A stretch of DNA of 64,000 nt, taken from contig NZ_VRZA01000001.1 in NCBI RefSeq assembly GCF_008064665.1, positions 186,001 to 250,000 of the forward strand, given 5' to 3'. The translations under genes were made by a program, and so were the position numbers. The notes beneath the pieces are model-generated. The model was not told where the DNA came from. It searched no databases and saw only the letters and a list, made by a program, of their open reading frames with translations. This stretch comes from Parahaliea maris (GTDB lineage: Bacteria > Pseudomonadota > Gammaproteobacteria > Pseudomonadales > Halieaceae). Shown here one piece after another: positions 7,855-14,613 of this stretch. The first letter of the stretch is position 1. Each line of letters opens with the position of its first letter.

Positions 7855-9378
7855 TCAGACCGTGGCGCCAATTTTCCAGGGATTGAATTCGCTGTCGCCA
7901 TAGCCGAGTTGCTCACTGGCGGTGCGCTCACCGGAGGCTACGGCCAGCACCCGCCGGAAGATTTCTTCTCCCTTGCGCTGGACGTCGCTGTCGCCAGTGA
8001 CAATATCACCGCAATTGATGTCCATGTCTTCGCCCATGTGGTCGTAGAGTCGCTGGTTGCTCGCGAGCTTGAGGCAGGGCACCGGCTTGAAACCGAAAGC
8101 CGAGCCGCGCCCGGTGGTAAAACAGATGACGTTGGCGCCGGAGGCCACCTGTCCGGTCACCGAGACCGGATCGTAGCCGGGGCTGTCCATGAAGGCCAGG
8201 CCCGGCCTGGTGACCCGCTCGCCATAGCGATAGACACCCGTCAGGGGTGTGCTGCCACTCTTGGCCTGGGCGCCCAGTGATTTTTCCAGGATCGTGGTCA
8301 GGCCACCGGCCTTGTTGCCAGGCGAGGGATTACTGTCGAGTTCCACGCCGTTGATCCGGGTGTACTCCTCCCACCACCGAATCCGCTCGAGTAGCGCTTC
8401 CGCTACCGGGACGCTCTCGGCGCGCTGGGTGAGCAAATGCTCGGCACCGTAGATTTCCGGGGTCTCCGAGTAGATCACTGTGCCCCCGTGACGGATCAAC
8501 CAGTCTCCGGCTTCACCCAGGGCCGGGTTGGCCGTCAGGCCGGAAAGCGCATCCGAGCCGCCGCACTGTACCGCCAGGGTCAATTCGCTGGCCGGAATGG
8601 GCTCGCGCCGAAAGCCATCGGCCGCCGGCAACATGTCCGCCAGCACCGACACCCCGCGCTCGATAGCGGCCCGGGTGCCGCCGCTGTCCTGAATGGTGAA
8701 GGCACGGAACCGGGACGAATCCGCCAGCCCGCTCTCCTCCATCACCCGCCGGATCTGGAGGGTTTCACAGCCCAGCCCCACCAGCATCACGCCGGCGAAA
8801 TTGGGGTGACGGGCGTAACCTTCCAGGGTGCGACGCAGGGTCTGGTAGCCCTCGTCGTCACCCTGCATGCCGCAGCCCGAACTGTGCGTCAGGGCCACGA
8901 TGCCGTCGACCCCCGGGTACTCCCCGCCCGCCAGTAACTGCTCGCCCCGGGCGGCAATGCCGCGTGCCACGGTAGCGGAGCAATTCACCGTGGTCAGGAC
9001 GCCGAGGTAGTTGCGGGTACCCGCCAGCCCCGACGCCCGGCGATAGCCCATGAAGGTCGCTCGCTCTGCCTCGGGAACCCAGGCCGGGGCCACCGCGTGG
9101 CGGCAGAAGCCGTAATCCTTCTCCAGTTCACCCATCCGGCAGTTGTGGACGTGGACGTGCTCCCCGGCGGCGATGTCACCAGCGGCGAATCCGATCACCT
9201 GGCCATACTTGAAGATGGGTTGACCGCAGCCGATGGGCTGTATGGCGACCTTGTGCATGGCCGGGATAGCAGCGCGGGTTTCCACGCTGACACCGCCCAC
9301 ACTGACCAAGCTGCCAGCGGGGATTTCGTTGACCGCGATGGCGACATTGTCAGCGACATTGATGCGTATGACGTTCAT
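7855..9378 (-). CDS. uxaA: Altronate dehydratase
   Basis: A 507-residue UxaA. Residues 1 to about 90 form the SAF domain (EIPAGSLVSVGG, HKVAIQPIGCGQPIFKYG). The remaining D-altronate dehydratase domain carries HSSGCGMQGDDEGYQTLRRTL, MLVGLGCETLQI, QCGGSDALSGLTANPALG, SPGYDPVSVTGQVASGANV and GRGSAFGFKPVPCLK. It dehydrates D-altronate to 2-keto-3-deoxy-D-gluconate, the last dedicated step of the galacturonate branch. It is divergent from uxaC, with a shared promoter and LacI-type operator between them. Confidence 0.95.
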   Translation of the reverse strand: MNVIRINVADNVAIAVNEIPAGSLVSVGGVSVETRAAIPAMHKVAIQPIGCGQPIFKYGQVIGFAAGDIAAGEHVHVHNCRMGELEKDYGFCRHAVAPAWVPEAERATFMGYRRASGLAGTRNYLGVLTTVNCSATVARGIAARGEQLLAGGEYPGVDGIVALTHSSGCGMQGDDEGYQTLRRTLEGYARHPNFAGVMLVGLGCETLQIRRVMEESGLADSSRFRAFTIQDSGGTRAAIERGVSVLADMLPAADGFRREPIPASELTLAVQCGGSDALSGLTANPALGEAGDWLIRHGGTVIYSETPEIYGAEHLLTQRAESVPVAEALLERIRWWEEYTRINGVELDSNPSPGNKAGGLTTILEKSLGAQAKSGSTPLTGVYRYGERVTRPGLAFMDSPGYDPVSVTGQVASGANVICFTTGRGSAFGFKPVPCLKLASNQRLYDHMGEDMDINCGDIVTGDSDVQRKGEEIFRRVLAVASGERTASEQLGYGDSEFNPWKIGATV

Positions 9379-9442
9379 AAACAGGGCCCCCGGAAGCGGG
9401 TTTACAGCAGGGACGCAGCGGGGTTAGGGGGCATTGCTGCGC

Positions 9443-9485
9443 TTGCCATGGCGGCAACGATACCGTACTATGCCACCGGTAGCAA
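9443..9485. promoter_or_regulatory. Divergent uxaA/uxaC promoters with LacI-type operator O1
   Basis: The operator TGCCACCGGTAGCA is at 9471-9484. For uxaC (plus), TTGCCA 9443-9448 and TACTAT 9466-9471 are 17 bases apart and the operator starts on the last base of the -10. For uxaA (minus), TTGCTA (complement of 9480-9485) and TATCGT (complement of 9457-9462) are also 17 bases apart and the operator covers the -35. One repressor bound here could block both promoters. Confidence 0.8.
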
Positions 9486-9524
9486 TAATTCTGGCAACAC
9501 GCCTCCGCAAGCAGGTTACTCTCT

Positions 9525-10940
9525 ATGTCACATACTCTAACAATGCATCCCGACCGCCTCTTTCCCGCCGATGCGGGCACCCGCGCCGTGGCCCGGGCGC
9601 TTTACCAGAACGTGAAGGACCTCCCCATTATCAGCCCCCACGGCCACACCGACCCGGCCTGGTTCGCCACCAATGAGCCCTTTGCCAACGCCGCCGAGCT
9701 GTTCATCACGCCAGACCATTATGTGTTCCGCATGCTCTACAGCCAGGGCGTCAGCATGGAGTCCCTGGGCGTACCCACCGTCGACGGCGCCGAGGTCGAA
9801 ACCGACGGCCGCAAGATCTGGCAGCGCTTTGCCGATCACTACCACCTGCTGCGTGGCACCCCATCGCGGATGTGGCTCGACAGCGTATTCTCCGAAGTAT
9901 TCGGCTTCCAGCAGCGCCTCGACAGCGGCACCGCCGACGCCTATTACGACCGCATTAACGAAAAACTGGCCACCGACGCATTTCGCCCCCGGGCGCTGTT
10001 CGACCGTTTCAACATCGAACTACTGGCCACCACCGAGGGCCCCCTGGACGACCTGGCTCATCACCGAACCATCCGGGATAGCGGCTGGGGAGGACGGGTC
10101 ATTACCACCTACCGCCCCGATGCGGTGACCGACCCGGACTACGAGGGCTTCACCGACAATCTCGCCCAGTTCGCCGAGCTCACCGGCGAGGACACCAGTA
10201 CCTGGACGGGTTACCTCAACGCCCACCGCGCACGCCGCGCCTTCTTCAAGTCGATGGGCGCCACCGCCACCGACCACGGCCACCCCAGTGCCACAACCGC
10301 AAACCTCAGCCGCAGCGAAGCAGAAGCCCTCTACGACACTGTACGCAGCGGCCGCCACAGCGCCGGGGAAGCGGAACTGTTCCGCGGCCAGATGCTCACC
10401 GAGATGGCAGGTATGAGCCTTGAAGACGACCTGGTGATGCAGATTCACCCGGGCAGCTTCCGCAACCACAATGAGTTCGTGTTCCAGCGCTTCGGCCGCG
10501 ACAAGGGCGCCGACATCCCCTCCCCCACGGGTTATGTACGGGCATTGAAGCCCCTGCTGGACAAGTACGGCAGGGAACCGGCACTGGAGATCATCCTGTT
10601 CACCCTGGACGAAACCAGCTACAGCCGGGAACTGGCACCCCTGGCCGGCCACTACCCCTGCCTGCGCCTGGGCCCGCCCTGGTGGTTCCACGACAGCCCG
10701 GAAGGCATGCGCCGTTTCCGCCAGCAGGCAACGGAAACCGCGGGCTTCTACAATACCGCAGGCTTCAACGACGACACCCGGGCCTTCCTGTCCATCCCGG
10801 CCCGCCACGATGTGGCCCGGCGCATGGACTGCGCCTTCCTGGCGGAACTGGTGGCAGATCATCGGCTGCAGGAAGAGGAAGCTGCGGAGTTGGCGGTAGA
10901 TCTGGCGTATAACCTGGCCAAACAATCGTATCGGCTTTAG
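9525..10940 (+). CDS. uxaC: Uronate (glucuronate/galacturonate) isomerase
   Basis: A 471-residue UxaC, the usual length. The metal-binding start LPIISPHGHTDPAWF (HxH), NIELLATTEGPLDDL, YRPDAVTDPD, MQIHPGSFRNHNEF, LRLGPPWWFHDSPEGMRRFR and the closing GFNDDTRAFLSIPARHDVARR are all family hallmarks. It isomerises D-galacturonate to D-tagaturonate (and D-glucuronate to D-fructuronate) in the cytosol. A second in-frame ATG at 9543 (MHPDRLF) is an alternative start; neither has a strong ribosome binding site. The gene is transcribed alone from the operator-bearing promoter. Confidence 0.95.
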   Translation: MSHTLTMHPDRLFPADAGTRAVARALYQNVKDLPIISPHGHTDPAWFATNEPFANAAELFITPDHYVFRMLYSQGVSMESLGVPTVDGAEVETDGRKIWQRFADHYHLLRGTPSRMWLDSVFSEVFGFQQRLDSGTADAYYDRINEKLATDAFRPRALFDRFNIELLATTEGPLDDLAHHRTIRDSGWGGRVITTYRPDAVTDPDYEGFTDNLAQFAELTGEDTSTWTGYLNAHRARRAFFKSMGATATDHGHPSATTANLSRSEAEALYDTVRSGRHSAGEAELFRGQMLTEMAGMSLEDDLVMQIHPGSFRNHNEFVFQRFGRDKGADIPSPTGYVRALKPLLDKYGREPALEIILFTLDETSYSRELAPLAGHYPCLRLGPPWWFHDSPEGMRRFRQQATETAGFYNTAGFNDDTRAFLSIPARHDVARRMDCAFLAELVADHRLQEEEAAELAVDLAYNLAKQSYRL

Positions 10941-11012
10941 AAACAATTTTTAAAATTTACCGTGAAGGCGTTTCAGACCCCCTTGGCGAGCACTCCGTAG
11001 GACGGGCGCGAT

Positions 11013-11106
11013 CTGGGGAGCGTTTTCCGGGACACGCCGTGAATACATCCATGTAGGCTCCTCAGCGGCATCCATGCCGCTGAAGGTCCCGGAAAACGCT
11101 CCCCAG
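11013..11106 (+). repeat. Nested palindromic repeat, copy B (long cruciform)
   Basis: The core 11025-11094 matches copy A at 679-748 in reverse orientation. Here the outer arms extend to 21 perfectly complementary bases (11013-11033 with 11086-11106), and nearly 24 with one mismatch. Inside sits a second perfect hairpin, TCAGCGGCA..TGCCGCTGA (11062-11083). The whole forms a long double hairpin, as RNA or DNA. Confidence 0.85.
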
Positions 11107-11108
11107 CT

Positions 11109-11455
11109 CACACCCTGCGACAGAGCGTGGTTCGGATTTACAGATACGAAGTCACCATCCTGAATACCCTCGAAGGGAGCGCGCGCAGCGCCCGGTACCC
11201 TTCCGGGACTCTATGAGGCATGGATGCCGAGTCAGCGACCGTCCAGGCCGCTGAAGGTCCCGGAAGACACCCCCAGTTCACACCCTGCTCTGGAGCGTTG
11301 TTCTGGTTTAGGGATGCGAAGTCACCATCCTGAATACCCTCAATGGGAGCGTGTGCGGCGCCCGGAGTCCTTCTGGGACTCTATGAGGCATGGAGGTCGG
11401 GGGCGGCCATCCGCAGTAGAAGCGTACATGGACGTATTTACAGCGTGTCCCGGAA
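11109..11455. repeat. Tandem duplication of about 170 bp with degenerate palindrome copies C and D
   Basis: The block starting at 11109 (CACACCCTGC) recurs at 11279 with a period of 170 bases. The best-conserved stretch is GAAGTCACCATCCTGAATAC in both units. Each unit ends in a degenerate repeat copy: 11201-11265 (TTCCGGGAC to GTCCCGGAA) and 11371-11455 (TTCTGGGAC to GTCCCGGAA). Sequence drift between units suggests the duplication is not recent. Confidence 0.8.
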
Positions 11456-11524
11456 GGACTCCGGGTGCTGCGCGCGCGGGTTTAGAACTCCCAAGATCCC
11501 GAGCGACCAGGTAGAAAGTGGAAT

Positions 11525-12943
11525 TCAGCTTTTGGCAAGACAGGCTTCAAGCACAGACTCCACCCCATCACATTCCATCCGGCTGATAACGTCACTAAGA
11601 GCATCAACCAACCCTGAAACCGGCGGCAATTTCTCACCCCAGATCACATCGCTGTCGAGAATCGCAGCAATCGCCAGCGAAGGCTCCGCACCGCTCTGCC
11701 ACAACCGCCGCAACTCCGCCACGGCAGCCTCATCGTCACGCACAGGCAGAGTCCGCCCCTGCCACTGGCCGCGATAGAAACACAGCAGCGCCGCCAGAGA
11801 GAGCACCAGCAAGGGAGGCAGGCTGTCGCGACCGGCGGCTGCGTCCAGCAGCGTCGGCAGCAAGCGCGCCCGCCACTTGGACAGGGCATTAAGGGCGATA
11901 TTCTCCCAGCGATGCTCCACATGGGGATTGTCAAAGCGCTCAAGGATGGCGGCAGCGTAGACCTCGATGTCCTCTCCCGCCAGGGTGGGACAGACCTCAT
12001 CGTAGATCAGGCGCTCGAGGTAGCGTCGCAGCAGGGGGTTCGACATGCTGTCGAACACCGTGGGCACTCCCAGCATCAGGCTGAGCGCAAACCCGGCGGT
12101 ATGGGCGCCGTTGAGAATTCGCACCTTGCGCTCGCGCCAGGGCTTGAGATCGTCGACAAACTGCACCCCGTCCAGCCCCGCCCTCTCCACCGGCAGCCGG
12201 GCCCACACCGCTGGCGGTGCCTGGATCACCCAACTGTAGAAGGCTTCGGCCTCGATCAGGGGAGCATCCGACGGCAGGGTCCGCGCGGGTGGGGCGCTGG
12301 CGGGCTCGCCGGTGACGATACGGTCGACCAGGGTGTTGCAGAAAGCACAGGACGCCTGCAGCCAGTCGCTAAAATCCGCAGGCAGGTTCCAGTCACCGGC
12401 ATGACGCAGGACGATGTCCCGCAGGGTCGAGGCGTTGTCCTCGATCAGCTCGCAGCACAGCACGGTCACACCGCGTTCGCCGGCGCCCCGGTAGTGGACG
12501 AACCGGTGGTGCAACATGGCCGTGAGCAGCGCAGGAAAGGTTGTCGGTACGGCATCCTGTGGCGCCTGTTGGGCCGTGTAGCGGATGCCTGCTTCAGTGG
12601 TGTTGGAGACCACCCAGCGCCACTCGTCACTGGCGGCCTGTTCCAGTGCCACGGCGTAATCAGCGAAGGGGTTGACGGCGCCCTGGACGCAGTTCACGGG
12701 CTGCACCTCGTCGATCAGTTCGCCGTTGCGGTAACCGCGCAACCAGATCTCGAACCGGCCGCTGTATTGATTGAGCGGCGCCAACGACGCGCTGCTCCCC
12801 GGACGTGCCTTCAGCGCCAGCACCCGGCCATCGAACTCAGCGCGCTCATTGAGTTGCTGAATGATCCAGTCGACGAAGCCCAGTAAAAATACGCCGGTGC
12901 CAAACTGCAGAACCGTGGCCGGAGCCGGTGCAGAACCCGTCAC
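11525..12943 (-). CDS. uxaB: Tagaturonate reductase (altronate oxidoreductase)
   Basis: A 472-residue member of the mannitol dehydrogenase family. VLQFGTGVFLLGFVDWIIQ is the N-terminal NAD(P) site; SNTTEAGIRY, ERKVRILNGAHTAGFAL (the family signature) and LRRYLERLIYDEVCPTL follow. It reduces D-tagaturonate to D-altronate between UxaC and UxaA. The start is GTG at 12943, directly after the TGA of kduD with no gap, so translation is coupled. It is the last gene of the DUF4861-GH105/kduI/kduD/uxaB unit. Confidence 0.92.
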   Translation of the reverse strand: MTGSAPAPATVLQFGTGVFLLGFVDWIIQQLNERAEFDGRVLALKARPGSSASLAPLNQYSGRFEIWLRGYRNGELIDEVQPVNCVQGAVNPFADYAVALEQAASDEWRWVVSNTTEAGIRYTAQQAPQDAVPTTFPALLTAMLHHRFVHYRGAGERGVTVLCCELIEDNASTLRDIVLRHAGDWNLPADFSDWLQASCAFCNTLVDRIVTGEPASAPPARTLPSDAPLIEAEAFYSWVIQAPPAVWARLPVERAGLDGVQFVDDLKPWRERKVRILNGAHTAGFALSLMLGVPTVFDSMSNPLLRRYLERLIYDEVCPTLAGEDIEVYAAAILERFDNPHVEHRWENIALNALSKWRARLLPTLLDAAAGRDSLPPLLVLSLAALLCFYRGQWQGRTLPVRDDEAAVAELRRLWQSGAEPSLAIAAILDSDVIWGEKLPPVSGLVDALSDVISRMECDGVESVLEACLAKS

Positions 12944-13735
12944 TCAGTCTTCTCCCGCAGGTCTGCCGATGGTGGCCAGGATGCCACCGTCCACGTAGAC
13001 GATCTGGCCGTTGACGAAGTCGCTGGCACGGGAGGCGAGAAACACCGCGGTGCCTTGCAGGTCATCGGGATCGCCCCAGCGGTTGGCCGGCGTCCGGTGC
13101 AGGATGAATTCGTTGAACGGGTTGCCGGGGACGCGAATGGGAGCGGTCTGGCTGGTGGCGAAATAGCCCGGGCCGATACCGTTGACCTGAATGTTGTGCT
13201 TGGCCCACTCGGTGGCCATGTTGCGGGTCAGCATCTTCAGCCCGCCCTTGGCAGCGGCATAGGCGCCCACGCTATTGCGGCCGAGTTCGCTCATCATCGA
13301 GCAGATGTTGATGACCTTGCCGCCACCGTTATCGATCATGCGGCGCACAACCGGCCGACTCATCACGAACACCCCGGTGAGGTCGGTACGAATCACCTGC
13401 TCCCACTCGGCGAGATCCATGTCCAGCATCGGTACGCGCTTGATGATACCGGCATTGTTGACGAGGATATCGATCGCGCCGACTTCCGCGGCGATCTTTG
13501 CCACGGCGGTTTCCGCCTCGTTCTCATCCGTTACGTCGAACCGATAGCCGTGGCTGTCGATACCGGCGGCACGCAGCTCTGTGACTGCACTGTCGATTTT
13601 CTCCTGGGAGGAGTGACCGTTGATGACGACTGTAGCGCCGGCCTCGCCGAGCCCACGCGCCATGGCAAGTCCGAGACCGTGGGTAGCGCCGGTAACCAGC
13701 GCCCGCTTGCCACTGAGGTTGAACAGAGTGCTCAC
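12944..13735 (-). CDS. kduD: 2-dehydro-3-deoxy-D-gluconate 5-dehydrogenase
   Basis: A 263-residue SDR. TGATHGLGLAMARGL is the cofactor motif (about 15-29), NNAGII at about 92, Ser in ICSMMSE and YAAAK as catalytic pair (about 160), FVNGQIVYVDGG near the end. Together with the adjacent kduI this identifies KduD, which reduces 2,5-diketo-3-deoxygluconate to KDG. Start is GTG with AGGAGG just upstream, 8 bases after kduI. Confidence 0.93.
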   Translation of the reverse strand: MSTLFNLSGKRALVTGATHGLGLAMARGLGEAGATVVINGHSSQEKIDSAVTELRAAGIDSHGYRFDVTDENEAETAVAKIAAEVGAIDILVNNAGIIKRVPMLDMDLAEWEQVIRTDLTGVFVMSRPVVRRMIDNGGGKVINICSMMSELGRNSVGAYAAAKGGLKMLTRNMATEWAKHNIQVNGIGPGYFATSQTAPIRVPGNPFNEFILHRTPANRWGDPDDLQGTAVFLASRASDFVNGQIVYVDGGILATIGRPAGED

Positions 13736-13743
13736 GGTGCCTC

Positions 13744-14586
13744 CTAGCGCAGCTCGTGCGGCTGGCAGTGGTCCATGTCACCGTAGTCGAGGTTCTCCCC
13801 GGCCATGCCCCAGATAAATACGTAGCTGCTGGTACCAACGCCGGTATGCATGGACCAGGGCGGCGAAACCACGGCCTCCTCGTTGCCCATCCAGATGTGG
13901 CGAGTCTCTTCCTTTGGCCCCATGAAGTGGCAGACAGCCTGGTCCTCCGGCAGCTCGAAATAGAAATAGGCTTCCATCCTGCGGTCGTGAATATGCGCGG
14001 GCATGGTGTTCCAGACACTGCCCGGATGGAATTCAGTGAGCCCCATCTGCAACTGGCAGGTCTCCACCACGGTGTTGACCAGCAATTTGTTGATCGTGCG
14101 CTCGTTACAGGTTTCACCGGAACCGAGGGTCATGGCGTCGGCATCGGCCATACCGACTTTCTTGTCGGGGTAGCTGTGATGCGCCGGCGCCGAATTGATA
14201 TAGAACCTGGCCGGCTTACCTGCATCGACACTGGCGAATTCCACCTGCTTGTCACCGGCACCGAGGTACATGGCCTCGCGATAACCCACCTCATACACTT
14301 TGCCGTCGACGGTAATCGTGCCGGGCCCACCGATGTTGATCGCCCCCAACTCGCGGCGGTGCAGAAAGTACTCGGCCTTGAGCGGGTCGATGGTTTCCAG
14401 CGGCAACGCCTTGGTGACCGGCAATATGCCGCCGACAATCAGCCGCTCGTAGTGGGTGTAGGTCAGCGAGATCTTGTCCTGCTGGAACAGGTTACTGACG
14501 TGATAATGCTTGCGCAGGGTTTCGGTGTCGTAGCCCTTGTAATCATCCGGATGGGTTGCAAAGCGGACGCTGTATTCGGTACTCAT
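13744..14586 (-). CDS. kduI: 5-keto-4-deoxyuronate isomerase
   Basis: A 280-residue cupin-fold isomerase matching KduI: HPDDYKGYDTETLRKHY near the N terminus, RRELGAINIGGPG, LYLGAGDK-type segment (MYLGAGDKQVEFAS), the zinc site MPAHIHDRRMEAYFYF (His-x-His, Glu) and WSMHTGVGTSSYVFIWGMAGEN. It converts 5-keto-4-deoxyuronate, released spontaneously from unsaturated galacturonate, to 2,5-diketo-3-deoxygluconate. An AGGAGA site precedes the ATG. It lies 27 bases after the fusion gene that would produce its substrate. Confidence 0.95.
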   Translation of the reverse strand: MSTEYSVRFATHPDDYKGYDTETLRKHYHVSNLFQQDKISLTYTHYERLIVGGILPVTKALPLETIDPLKAEYFLHRRELGAINIGGPGTITVDGKVYEVGYREAMYLGAGDKQVEFASVDAGKPARFYINSAPAHHSYPDKKVGMADADAMTLGSGETCNERTINKLLVNTVVETCQLQMGLTEFHPGSVWNTMPAHIHDRRMEAYFYFELPEDQAVCHFMGPKEETRHIWMGNEEAVVSPPWSMHTGVGTSSYVFIWGMAGENLDYGDMDHCQPHELR

Positions 14587-14613
14587 AAACTGTCTCCTTT
14601 CTCTGTTCGCCCG

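Larger units (their letters stand above)
10941..11524. other. Intergenic repeat cluster between convergent uxaC and uxaB
   Basis: No gene seen. The 584 bases contain one full copy of the nested palindromic repeat and a 170-base tandem duplication that carries two degenerate copies. Open frames are short, lack ribosome binding sites and cross the repeats. Confidence 0.75.

Noticed and set aside
10981-11514. Short frames and GC-rich direct repeats considered as a CRISPR array
   Set aside because: The repeats are palindromic and degenerate, with no regular 28-37 base repeat and unique spacers, and no cas genes are present.
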